Source: Clostridium sp. CAG:609 (GTDB taxonomy: Bacteria; Bacillota_I; Bacilli_A; RF39; UBA660). From it: DNA of 64,000 nt. Below, in pieces: positions 44,785 to 52,575 of the stretch. The position numbers and the translations under genes were made by a program. The number at the start of each line of letters is the position of its first letter. Positions within the stretch are counted from its first letter, which is position 1. The notes under the pieces were generated by a model. The model did not search any database. It was not told where the DNA came from and was given only the letters and a program-made list of their open reading frames with translations. Where the stretch lies: assembly GCA_000438075.1 (NCBI GenBank), contig FR903536.1, positions 27,869 to 91,868 on the forward strand, written 5' to 3'.

Positions 44785-45669
44785 CTATTCTTCCTCAACT
44801 TTTACATTCATTTTAGATAGTATTTCTTCTAGCTCATTAACCCCATCAAAATATATTTCAATTTTCTTTTTACTAACTCTAACCTTAGTATCTAAATTAT
44901 CCATTATTATATTTTCATACATACGATACTTATGGTCATATCCAGATTTTTTATTCTTAACAACTTCAATTTTTTTCTTATCATCTTGAGTTATTTTTTC
45001 AAGTTCCCTCACTGATAGTTCATCAGTTATCACTTGCTTAGCAAGCCTTACAACCTTTTCTTCATCATCAATCTTACTAAGTACTCTAGCATGAGACATG
45101 CTTAATGTTCTTTTTTCAACCATTTTTTTAACATCTTCAGGTAACTTCAAAAGACCAAGAATATTTGTTACATAAGTTCTACTTTTACCAAACTTATTTG
45201 CAAACTCATCTTGTGTATAACCTCTTAATTTAATGATATTACTAATACTTACAGCTTCATCGATTGGGTTTAAATCTTCTCTTTGAATATTTTCAATCAA
45301 AGCAATTTCCATCATTTGTTGATCATCAAAATCTTTAATAATCGCAGGTATAACTTTTAAACCAGCAATTTTAGCAGCTTTTGTTCTTCTTTCCCCAGCT
45401 ATAAGTTCATAACCTTTAATACTTTTCTTAACAATTACTGGTTGAACTACACCATATTCTTCTATTGATTTAGCTAGTTCATTTAAAGTTTCAGTATCAA
45501 AAGTTCTTCTTGGTTGATAAGGATTACTCCTTATTTCATCAATATTAATTTCTGTTACATCTTTCTTATTTTCTTCAACAACGGTATCTTCAAAATTTTC
45601 AAAGTCAATTACATTGTTAGAAAATAATTGTTCAAGTCCTTTACCTAACGCTTTTTTCTTAGTTTCCAT
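44785..45669 (-). CDS. parB: Chromosome-partitioning protein ParB (Spo0J)
   Basis: The 294-residue protein has the CTPase/parS clamp motifs NPYQPRRTFD and ELIAGERRTKAA, and a KorB-type helix-turn-helix (TQDEFANKFGKSRTYVTNILGL). It loads on parS near the origin and recruits SMC. Its ATG overlaps the end of parA by about ten bases. No consensus parS site was seen in the window by eye. Confidence 0.97.
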   Translation of the reverse strand: METKKKALGKGLEQLFSNNVIDFENFEDTVVEENKKDVTEINIDEIRSNPYQPRRTFDTETLNELAKSIEEYGVVQPVIVKKSIKGYELIAGERRTKAAKIAGLKVIPAIIKDFDDQQMMEIALIENIQREDLNPIDEAVSISNIIKLRGYTQDEFANKFGKSRTYVTNILGLLKLPEDVKKMVEKRTLSMSHARVLSKIDDEEKVVRLAKQVITDELSVRELEKITQDDKKKIEVVKNKKSGYDHKYRMYENIIMDNLDTKVRVSKKKIEIYFDGVNELEEILSKMNVKVEEE

Positions 45670-46444
45670 CTCTACTAACCACTTCCTTTGCTAAATTAGC
45701 ATAAGCTTCCGTAGCTCTACTTAAAGGATCATATTCATTTATTGGTTTACCATGGCTCGGAGCCTCTACTAATCTTACTAATCTAGGTATTATTGTATTA
45801 AATACTTTATCTTTAAAATATTTTCTTATTTCTTCAATTACTTCAAGACCGATATTTGTTCTTCCATCAAGCATTGTTAAAAGTACTCCTTCAATTCTAA
45901 GATTTGGATTCATACTTCCTTGAACCATTATAATACTATTCAAAAGTTGTGTAATACCTTCTAATGCAAAGAATTCACATTGAACAGGAATAATTACACT
46001 ATCACTAGCAACTAATGCATTCATAGTACCAAGACCTAAAGATGGTTGACAATCAATTATTATGTAATCATAATTATCTTTAATTTCATCTAATTTTAAT
46101 TTTAATTGCATATTTTGACTAAATTCTTTATCTTCAAGCATTCTTTTAACAAATTCAACATCAACACCAGCTAAATTAATAGTGGATGGAATTATACTAA
46201 GATTATGAAATTTAGTTTTCTTTATTGCCTTTTTAACTTCACATTTACCAGTAATTAATTCATATACATCATTTTTAAAATCATTAGAGGTCAAACCCAA
46301 CCCAGTTGTTGCATTACTTTGAGGGTCCATATCTATTAATAATACACGTTTACCCATTTTACCTAATGCAGCAGACAAATTTATACTAGTGGTAGTCTTT
46401 CCAACTCCACCCTTTTGATTAACAAGTGATATAATTTTAGCCAT
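45659..46444 (-). CDS. parA: Chromosome-partitioning ATPase ParA (Soj)
   Basis: The ATG at 46444 follows GGAAGTG; a longer frame reaches 46468. The 261-residue ATPase has the deviant Walker A QKGGVGKTTTSINL, IDMDPQSNATTGLG, and the IDCQPSLGLGT switch. ParA forms ATP-dependent dimers on DNA and works with ParB in origin segregation and replication control. The first gene of the parA-parB run. Confidence 0.97.
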   Translation of the reverse strand: MAKIISLVNQKGGVGKTTTSINLSAALGKMGKRVLLIDMDPQSNATTGLGLTSNDFKNDVYELITGKCEVKKAIKKTKFHNLSIIPSTINLAGVDVEFVKRMLEDKEFSQNMQLKLKLDEIKDNYDYIIIDCQPSLGLGTMNALVASDSVIIPVQCEFFALEGITQLLNSIIMVQGSMNPNLRIEGVLLTMLDGRTNIGLEVIEEIRKYFKDKVFNTIIPRLVRLVEAPSHGKPINEYDPLSRATEAYANLAKEVVSRDGN

Positions 46445-46483
46445 AACAAGCACTTCCATTCTATACAACTTACGTACTACTTT

Positions 46484-46512
46484 ATTTTATCAAATTATTA
46501 ATTACTTGTCTA
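46484..46512 (-). promoter_or_regulatory. Promoter of parA-parB
   Basis: Minus-strand TAGACA (plus 46507-46512) and TAAAAT (plus 46484-46489) lie 17 bases apart, about 40 bases upstream of the parA ATG. Confidence 0.6.
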
Positions 46513-46529
46513 TGATTTTAGAACAAAAT

Positions 46530-46561
46530 TATAAAAAGAAAGTATAACAACTATACTTTCT
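46530..46561 (-). terminator. Terminator after the first surface-protein gene
   Basis: AGAAAGTATA (46537-46546) pairs perfectly with TATACTTTCT (46552-46561) over a five-base loop, followed on the minus strand by TTTTTAT. It could also work weakly on the plus strand. Confidence 0.7.
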
Positions 46562-46562
46562 T

Positions 46563-46616
46563 ATCACATCCCGCGTGGGGCGGAAACTTCAGCCAGCCAC
46601 GCTAAACCAAAGGTTC
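46563..46616. other. GC-rich imperfect palindrome next to the surface-protein gene
   Basis: The stretch CCCGCGTGGGG to CCAGCCACGC (about 46569-46603) is far richer in G and C than anything around it. GCGTGG and CCACGC, 20 or so bases apart, can pair. The GGGATGTGA that spans the end of the surface-protein gene recurs 45 or so bases further on the minus strand, just past this element. Function unknown: it may be an RNA element in the 3' untranslated region or a recombination or insertion footprint. Confidence 0.4.
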
Positions 46617-47747
46617 TCACATCCCTATAATATATGGATGATCTAATGTTCCTTCTCCGTCATAAACAAAGACAGATGAGTTTAGATACACAACAGGACG
46701 ATTACCATTCCCATTTAGTGTACCAACACTATACAAGGTGCCAACAAAGTTTGTAATAAATACACTGTCACCATTTAAAGAATTCGGTGTGATTGTCCAT
46801 ATATGTCCTTTTCCATACAGCCAACTTTGTCTAGCACATAAACCATATGAGTCTAAATTAGTTGTTCTTTTACAACTACTCGATAATACACTATAACCAT
46901 AATCGCTTGGATACATTAACCCTATATATCCAGTAGTGGTTGTTGGTCTTCCACTATACACTGTTGTGCCTCTCTCGCACTCATAATACGTTTCAGTTAT
47001 TGCATCAACACTTGAACAACCTCCCAGAAACCACGTAACATTTGCTATCATCTTCCTATAATAAGGTTGTATTCCTCTTTTAGTGTAATCACAATTAGCT
47101 CCAATTGTTGTACCATTACCATAGCAGTAACCAGAGCTAGTTCCATCTTGATCATTATAATAAACACCATTAAGAAGTAAATTTAAACTTGCTGTTGTCC
47201 AATCGTTAGTTTTTGATTTATCCCACGCTAGCCCATCCAAAACATCATCACGTATTATTTTTACTAAATTCTTATCATTTTGACCATGTGATGCACTATC
47301 AAATACTCCAATTATTCTCCAATATTCATTATTAAACCACACATAATTATTTGGATTTTTTCCTTCATATCTAAATCCATTTTCATTTACAACTTGTCCC
47401 GTTCCTTGTGTTGTTCCTGTTAATCCTATAATGTAATCATTTAAATATGTTTTCGTTATTGTTTCAAACTTAATATCACATGATACATCACCATTTATAT
47501 TTTCTATTATTAATTTCCAATCATCATATAGCCATTTCCCATTTGCTCCATCACATGATACATTCACTATATATAATCCTTTAGATGGAAAAGATGTTAT
47601 ACTTTTTCCATCTAAAGATAAAGCATACAATATCCCATCTTTTTTAAATGTATGTTTATTATTAGTGTTATTATTTAAAATAATTACAATAATTAATAAT
47701 ATTATTAATACAATTTCTATACTTACTATTCTAATTCTTTTTTGCAT
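46617..47747 (-). CDS. Anchored surface protein with DUF6273-like variable C-terminal domain (copy 1)
   Basis: A 376-residue protein with an N-terminal membrane helix (7-27), a short beta-rich region and a C-terminal domain (about 100-376) shared with the next gene: GTTQGTGQVVNENGFRYEGK, NNYVWFNNEYWRIIGVFDSA, VKIIRDDVLDGLAW, YTKRGIQ, YIGLMYPSDYGYSVL, SWLYGKG and RPVVYLNSS. The order W-RI-G ... W ... RPVVYL resembles DUF6273/C-type-lectin-like domains, some of which are targets of sequence diversification. The region between WTITP and RPVVYL differs most from the paralogue. A surface adhesin role is inference. TGA is its stop. Confidence 0.75.
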   Translation of the reverse strand: MQKRIRIVSIEIVLIILLIIVIILNNNTNNKHTFKKDGILYALSLDGKSITSFPSKGLYIVNVSCDGANGKWLYDDWKLIIENINGDVSCDIKFETITKTYLNDYIIGLTGTTQGTGQVVNENGFRYEGKNPNNYVWFNNEYWRIIGVFDSASHGQNDKNLVKIIRDDVLDGLAWDKSKTNDWTTASLNLLLNGVYYNDQDGTSSGYCYGNGTTIGANCDYTKRGIQPYYRKMIANVTWFLGGCSSVDAITETYYECERGTTVYSGRPTTTTGYIGLMYPSDYGYSVLSSSCKRTTNLDSYGLCARQSWLYGKGHIWTITPNSLNGDSVFITNFVGTLYSVGTLNGNGNRPVVYLNSSVFVYDGEGTLDHPYIIGM

Positions 47748-47912
47748 AAAACCTCCAACAATTCTACTAATTTAACTTAAAAAATTTATGACTTTCTATT
47801 TTAATACTTATATTAACTAATTAAATATCACAAAAGCTGTATAATAAAATCTGTAAAGAATAAATTTGCATTCTATATTTTGTGATGAAAAAAGAAGTAA
47901 AATCAAATGCAA

Positions 47913-49268
47913 TTACATACCTATGGTATATGGATCATTTAATGTACCATCTCCATCTATTATATACACAGAATCATTTAAATACAAAACTGGACGACTA
48001 CCACTTCCATTTATTGCACTAGTGAAACCTGGGTAACCACTGGTACTCATAATGAACACACTGCTGCTACTTGAAGAAATTGGTGTAATCATCCATTCAT
48101 CGCCTTTACCATATAGCCAACTTCGACCTGCACACGAAGAAATATTATAAGAACTTAAATTTGTTCTTCTTGAACACCCATTTGCTAATACACTATATCC
48201 ATAATCACTTGGATACATTAATCCTATATATCCTGTTGCACTTGTTGGTCTTCCACTATATACTTCTGTTCCTCTTTCATATTCGTAAAATTTCTCAGCT
48301 GTAGCATCACTGTTTGAATAGCCTCCTAAATACCATGTTACACTTGCTATCATATTTCTATATCCAACCTGTATTCCTCGTTTTGTATAATTACAATTAG
48401 CTATAACAGATGTATTAAATCCATAGCAATATCCAGAACTTGTCCCATCTTGAGCATTATAGTAAGCACTATTAAGAAGTAAATTTAAAATAGCTACTGT
48501 CCAATTATTATTATTGTGCCATACTAATCCGTCCAAGACATCATCACGTATTATTTTCACTAAATTCTTATTTGCTTGGCCATGTGACGCACTATCAAAT
48601 ACTCCAATTATCCTCCAATATTCATTATTAAACCATACGTAGTTATTTGGATTTTTCCCTTCGTATCGGTAACCTTTTTCATTTATTATTTTTCCATTTC
48701 CTTGAGTAGTTCCCGCTAAGCCTATAATATACGTTGCTAAATTTACTTTTGAGGAGCTATCAGTATAGTTTAGTGTACATGATGTATATTTACCATTTAT
48801 TTGTGATACTTCAATTCTATTATATTGTTGATTATATGTTGTACTACTATTATCACAAATAATATTACCTAACTTACCATATGTAGTTGGTAAGTTATTA
48901 ACAGCAACACTAACATCCGGTGGAACTACATCAAAATATACATAGCATTTATCACTTATATTTGATTTTAAAGTAACTTTTTGTGTTTCTTCATTATAAC
49001 TTAATGTCCCCCCATTTTCACATCCAGACTTAACACTATTAAATTCATAACCAGCCTCTGGAAATGTTCCAGATGTCGATATATTATAAACCCCTGAACC
49101 TCTTTTTGTCTCCAACATAATTGCTAACCCACTTAATGGTTCAATCTTCTTCTCTTTTATTTCACTTAATAAATTATTTTCGTTAAAATTATTTTTGTAT
49201 ATGAATACAACAATGATTGTAAGAAATACAACAAAACCACATAAAAATGTAAGTTTTTTTCTATTCAT
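47913..49268 (-). CDS. Anchored surface protein with DUF6273-like variable C-terminal domain (copy 2)
   Basis: The ATG at 49268 is used, with GGTGAG about ten bases upstream; an ATG six codons earlier has no site. The 451-residue protein has a membrane helix (about 7-28), then a roughly 140-residue region with paired cysteines (CENGGTLSY, DKCYVYFDV, NIICDNS, TSCTLNYT) that looks like one or two beta-sandwich repeats, then the same domain as copy 1, from GTTQGNGKIINEKGYRYEGK to RPVLYLNDS. Shared blocks are nearly identical even in DNA, which suggests recent duplication or gene conversion; the loops differ. Confidence 0.75.
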   Translation of the reverse strand: MNRKKLTFLCGFVVFLTIIVVFIYKNNFNENNLLSEIKEKKIEPLSGLAIMLETKRGSGVYNISTSGTFPEAGYEFNSVKSGCENGGTLSYNEETQKVTLKSNISDKCYVYFDVVPPDVSVAVNNLPTTYGKLGNIICDNSSTTYNQQYNRIEVSQINGKYTSCTLNYTDSSSKVNLATYIIGLAGTTQGNGKIINEKGYRYEGKNPNNYVWFNNEYWRIIGVFDSASHGQANKNLVKIIRDDVLDGLVWHNNNNWTVAILNLLLNSAYYNAQDGTSSGYCYGFNTSVIANCNYTKRGIQVGYRNMIASVTWYLGGYSNSDATAEKFYEYERGTEVYSGRPTSATGYIGLMYPSDYGYSVLANGCSRRTNLSSYNISSCAGRSWLYGKGDEWMITPISSSSSSVFIMSTSGYPGFTSAINGSGSRPVLYLNDSVYIIDGDGTLNDPYTIGM

Positions 49269-49376
49269 CTTTGATTTTCTCACCATCCTATATTATGATT
49301 ATATCATAAACGCAACTCTTAGGCTATATAAAATTTATCAAATTTTGACGAAAATAGCGCCAAGGAGATGGTACCT

Positions 49377-49622
49377 GTGATATTAACAACTAAATATATC
49401 CACACTGATGAACACTACTATGAAATTGTTAGAAAGAATATTAAGAAATACAGGCTAGAAAAAAAGTATTCCCAACAAAATCTTGCAGATGTAGCAGGAA
49501 TAACTAGACAATACATTACAGATATAGAAAATCCAAATAGAAATAAACATGTAACTATAGCTATACTTGGAAGAATAGCAGATGCCCTTCAAGTAGATAT
49601 AACAAAATTTTTTATAGAATAG
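49377..49622 (+). CDS. Small XRE-family transcriptional regulator
   Basis: A GTG start at 49377 is preferred: AAGGAG lies nine bases before it, while the in-frame ATG at 49368 abuts that site. The 81-residue protein is a single helix-turn-helix of the XRE/Cro type (NIKKYRLEKKYSQQNLADVAGITRQYITDIEN then ALQVDITKFF). It is divergent from the surface-protein pair, with about 100 bases between starts, and could regulate them. Confidence 0.88.
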   Translation: MILTTKYIHTDEHYYEIVRKNIKKYRLEKKYSQQNLADVAGITRQYITDIENPNRNKHVTIAILGRIADALQVDITKFFIE

Positions 49623-49624
49623 TA

Positions 49625-49656
49625 AAAAGTTGTTAGAATCATTTCTAACAACTTTT
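49625..49656. terminator. Terminator of the small XRE gene
   Basis: AAAAGTTGTTAGAA (49625-49638) pairs perfectly with TTCTAACAACTTTT (49643-49656) across a TCAT loop. A-rich and T-rich flanks make it usable from both sides, including the convergent gene ending at 49669. Confidence 0.8.
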
Positions 49657-49668
49657 AATATAGAGATA

Positions 49669-49854
49669 TTAATTATCTATTGTTTTCCATTCAGTATTAC
49701 CACACTTAGTACATATTCTAGGTGCTAATATTTTTTTACCTTTAGGAAGTTCCATATCTGTATCTATTTTACTACATAATAAACCAGATTCTGGATCAAT
49801 GTATGCTACACCAAACTTAGCATCTTCACAACAATTACATTCTTTATCTTTCAT
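49669..49854 (-). CDS. Small zinc-ribbon-like protein
   Basis: The ATG at 49854 follows GGAGGT, so the longer frame to 49902 is discarded. The 61-residue protein has CNCC near the N-terminus, and ICTKCG near the C-terminus, with a further Cys between; CxxC pairs suggest a zinc ribbon. I do not recognise a family or function. Confidence 0.65.
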   Translation of the reverse strand: MKDKECNCCEDAKFGVAYIDPESGLLCSKIDTDMELPKGKKILAPRICTKCGNTEWKTIDN

Positions 49855-50015
49855 TTCAATACCTCCAGTAATATTATGGATAAGTATTAAAATAATATAC
49901 ATAAATTATCATGCTTAAGAGTTTGTAATATACAATTTTGGCGAAAAGCGGACCCACTTTTACAATTCAATTAATAAAATTAACAATCATTCCGTCACTT
50001 TTTGAAAATTACCCT

Positions 50016-50084
50016 AAAGTTTTGCGGTTACAATCGCAAAACCTTCATTTTTCCAAAGTTTTGCGATTGTAACCGCAAAACTTT
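50016..50084. repeat. Perfect 27-bp inverted repeat with nested palindromes
   Basis: The arms 50016-50042 and 50058-50084 are exact inverted copies separated by 15 bases. Each arm is itself a small palindrome, GTTTTGCG ... CGCAAAAC. The minus-strand transcript would run into a T-poor flank, and the rplQ operon already has its own terminator at 50098, so a plain terminator is unlikely. It could be a regulator-binding site, a recombination site or a miniature repeat element. Confidence 0.75.
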
Positions 50085-50097
50085 TGTCTTTATTTAA

Positions 50098-50131
50098 ACA
50101 AAAAAACAACTAATCATATAGATTAATTGTT
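50098..50131 (-). terminator. Terminator of the ribosomal supercluster
   Basis: Minus-strand AACAATTAATC and GATTAGTTGTT (plus 50121-50131 and 50105-50115) form an 11-bp stem with a wobble, followed by TTTTTTTG. It lies 10 bases after the rplQ stop. Confidence 0.85.
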
Positions 50132-50140
50132 TTAAATAAA

Positions 50141-50482
50141 TTAAACTAATTCCAATTTAACTTCTAGAGCATCGTCACCACGACGTTCTTTAAGTTTAAT
50201 TATTCTAGTATATCCACCATTTCTAGTTTCATAAGTTTTAGCTAATTCATTGAATACTTTTGATACAACTTCATTATCATTATGTAAGAAAGCTAAAGCT
50301 TTTCTACGAGCAACAAGTGAACCATCCTTACCATAAGTAATCATTCTATCAACGAATTTTCTTACTTCTTTAGCTCTAGCTTCAGTAGTAACAACATATC
50401 CATTCATAATTACATCTTTAGTAAGTCCAGCTAAAATACTTCTTCTAATTCTAGTTTCTCTTCCTAATTTTCTATATTTCAT
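50141..50482 (-). CDS. rplQ: 50S ribosomal protein L17
   Basis: The 113-residue protein matches L17 (MKYRKLGRETRIRRSIL, ITTEARAKEVRKFVDRMIT-like segment, NGGYTRIIKL, DALEVKLELV). L17 lies near the polypeptide exit tunnel. It is the last gene of the alpha operon, 3 bases after rpoA. Genes that often follow in Firmicutes (ecfA, truA) are absent here. Confidence 0.98.
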   Translation of the reverse strand: MKYRKLGRETRIRRSILAGLTKDVIMNGYVVTTEARAKEVRKFVDRMITYGKDGSLVARRKALAFLHNDNEVVSKVFNELAKTYETRNGGYTRIIKLKERRGDDALEVKLELV

Positions 50483-50485
50483 ATT

Positions 50486-51430
50486 CTACTCCTTAAATGA
50501 TAGTCCTAATTCTTCAACTTTATCAAGAACTTCTTTTAATGATTTCTTTCCTAAGTTTCTGATCTTAGTAACTTCTATTTCTTTTTTATTAACTAAATCT
50601 TGAACAGTATGAATACCAGCTCTTTTTAAACAGTTATAAGCTCTAACAGAGAACTCAACTTCTTCAATTGGTGTTTCAAGAGTTTTAGTCATAGTATCAA
50701 TTTTCTTTTCTTGCATTATATTTGCTATATTACTAATTGAATTTAAATCTGCGATAATATTGAAATGTTCAATTAATATCTTAGCTCCAAGTGCCATAGC
50801 TTCTTCTGGAGTCATAGATCCATCTGTAGTTATTTCCATATCTAACTTATCATAAGATTCATCTTGACCAACACGAGTATCAAGTACTTCATACTTAACA
50901 ACTTCAATTGGTGAATAATTTGAATCGATTGCAATAACACCAGCAACATTTTGTTCTAAATTAGCTTTATTTTCAGCAGCTGGAGTAAATCCTCTACCAT
51001 TATTAACATTCATTTCAATACTAATTTTTCCACCCTTAACTAAGTTACAAATAACTAAGTCAGGATTCATAATTTCTATATCAGCATCTTTATCAATATC
51101 ACCTGCAGTAACAGGTCCTTCTACTGATTTAGTTAATCTAATCTTCTTAGGTTCATTTGTATGATTCTTAACAACTAAGTTCTTAATATTAAGTACGATA
51201 GTTGTAACATCTTCTACAACACCTTCAATTTTTTGAAATTCATGAAGTACCCCATCAATCTTAATTGATGTAACAGCACTACCAGGTAAACTTGAAAGAA
51301 GTACTCTTCTCATAGCATTTCCTATTGTAGTACCAAAACCTCTTTCTAATGGTTCAATTTCAAATTTAGCAAAATGATTGCTTTCTTGATATTCAGTAAT
51401 TTTATAGTCTGGTTTTTCAAATTTTATCAT
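50486..51430 (-). CDS. rpoA: RNA polymerase alpha subunit
   Basis: The 314-residue protein has the N-terminal assembly domain (GFGTTIGNAMRRVLLSSLPG) and the C-terminal domain that binds UP elements and activators (IEEVEFSVRAYNCLKRAGI, RNLGKKSLKEV). Both domains are complete. It lies between rpsK and rplQ as in other Firmicutes. Confidence 0.98.
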   Translation of the reverse strand: MIKFEKPDYKITEYQESNHFAKFEIEPLERGFGTTIGNAMRRVLLSSLPGSAVTSIKIDGVLHEFQKIEGVVEDVTTIVLNIKNLVVKNHTNEPKKIRLTKSVEGPVTAGDIDKDADIEIMNPDLVICNLVKGGKISIEMNVNNGRGFTPAAENKANLEQNVAGVIAIDSNYSPIEVVKYEVLDTRVGQDESYDKLDMEITTDGSMTPEEAMALGAKILIEHFNIIADLNSISNIANIMQEKKIDTMTKTLETPIEEVEFSVRAYNCLKRAGIHTVQDLVNKKEIEVTKIRNLGKKSLKEVLDKVEELGLSFKE

Positions 51431-51448
51431 AACAGAATTCCTTTCTTA

Positions 51449-51832
51449 TTAGTTTCTTGGTCTCTTTGGTGGACGACATCCATTGTGTGGAATTGGTGTT
51501 TCATCAGTAATACTAGTAATTTCTAATCCTGCAGTTTGAAGTGATCTAATTGCATTTTCTCTTCCTGGTCCAAGTCCTTTTACAAATACATCAACTTTTT
51601 TAACACCAGCATCTACTGCAGCTTGAGCAGCAGCTTCACTAGTAAGTCCTGCAGCAAAAGGAGTCTTCTTTTTACTTCCTTTATAACCAATTCTACCAGC
51701 TGATGACCAACTAATAGCATTTCCATCTTTATCACTTATAGTAACGATTGTATTATTATAAGTTGAATGAATATGAGCAACAGCTTCAGGTATATTCTTT
51801 TTTACTTTTCTTTTTCTTCTATTATATGCCAT
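51449..51832 (-). CDS. rpsK: 30S ribosomal protein S11
   Basis: The 127-residue protein matches S11 (AVAHIHSTYNNTIVTISD, GYKGSKKKTPFAAGL, GLGPGRENAIRSLQ, TPIPHNGCRPPKRPR). It contacts the 690 loop of 16S rRNA in the platform. It lies 11 bases after rpsM and 18 bases before rpoA. Confidence 0.98.
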   Translation of the reverse strand: MAYNRRKRKVKKNIPEAVAHIHSTYNNTIVTISDKDGNAISWSSAGRIGYKGSKKKTPFAAGLTSEAAAQAAVDAGVKKVDVFVKGLGPGRENAIRSLQTAGLEITSITDETPIPHNGCRPPKRPRN

Positions 51833-51843
51833 AAATTAACACC

Positions 51844-52218
51844 CTACTTTCCTACTTTTTTCTTATTAGCTACAACTTTACCTCTACCTTTACGAGTCTT
51901 AGCATTTCTACTAGTTCTTTGTCCTCTTACAGGTAGACCTTTTTTGTGTCTAATACCTTCATAACAATTAATTTCCATTTTGTTTTTGATACTCATTTGA
52001 ACGTCACGTCTTAAGTCACCTTCAACAGTATACTTATCGATTTCTTTACGAAGTTTTGCAATTTCTTCTTCAGTTAAATCTTTAATTTTCTTAGTTGCAT
52101 CAACATTTGCATCTTCACAAATAGTTTTTGCTAAATTTCTACCAATACCATAAATTGCAGTAAGTCCAATACAAGTATGTTTTTCACCTGGTAATTCAAT
52201 ATTTTTAATTCTTGCCAT
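51844..52218 (-). CDS. rpsM: 30S ribosomal protein S13
   Basis: The 124-residue protein matches S13 (ARIKNIELPGEKHTCIGLTAIYGIG, C-terminal RGQRTSRNAKTRKGRGK), with a typical basic tail that reaches the P-site tRNA. It sits in the 30S head and bridges to the 50S subunit. It lies 9 bases after rpmJ. Confidence 0.98.
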   Translation of the reverse strand: MARIKNIELPGEKHTCIGLTAIYGIGRNLAKTICEDANVDATKKIKDLTEEEIAKLRKEIDKYTVEGDLRRDVQMSIKNKMEINCYEGIRHKKGLPVRGQRTSRNAKTRKGRGKVVANKKKVGK

Positions 52219-52227
52219 ATTTCCTCC

Positions 52228-52341
52228 TTAACCTTGTACTTGTTTATGTTTAGGATTTTCACAAATAACCCTAATTTTACCTTTTCTTCTTATTATTTTA
52301 CATTTTTTACAAATCTTTTTTACTGATGGTCTAACTTTCAT
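52228..52341 (-). CDS. rpmJ: 50S ribosomal protein L36
   Basis: A 37-codon gene with AAGGAG before its ATG at 52341 and a TAA at 52228-52230. The product MKVRPSVKKICKKCKIIRRK... carries the C+ zinc site of L36: CKKC, then ICENPKH. Its place between infA and rpsM is the conserved one. Confidence 0.95.
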   Translation of the reverse strand: MKVRPSVKKICKKCKIIRRKGKIRVICENPKHKQVQG

Positions 52342-52353
52342 AATTAACTCTCC

Positions 52354-52572
52354 TTATCTATTATTCCATTTTATAATCCCACGTGTTAAATCATATGGTG
52401 AAAGTTCCACTGTAACTTTATCACCTGGTAAGATACGAATCATATTCATACGCATTTTACCAGAAACGTAGGCCTTTACAGTGTGTCCGTTACTAAGTAG
52501 AACTAAGTAATCACTACCCTTAAGTACTTCAGTAACTTTTCCTTCAACTTCAATTTTGTCTTTTTTTCCCAT
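52354..52572 (-). CDS. infA: Translation initiation factor IF-1
   Basis: The 72-residue OB-fold protein matches IF-1 end to end (KIEVEGKVTEVLKGSDYLV, HTVKAYVSGKMRMNMIRILPGDKVTVELSPYDL). It binds the A site during initiation. It lies 3 bases after map and 12 bases before rpmJ. Confidence 0.98.
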   Translation of the reverse strand: MGKKDKIEVEGKVTEVLKGSDYLVLLSNGHTVKAYVSGKMRMNMIRILPGDKVTVELSPYDLTRGIIKWNNR

Positions 52573-52575
52573 AAA

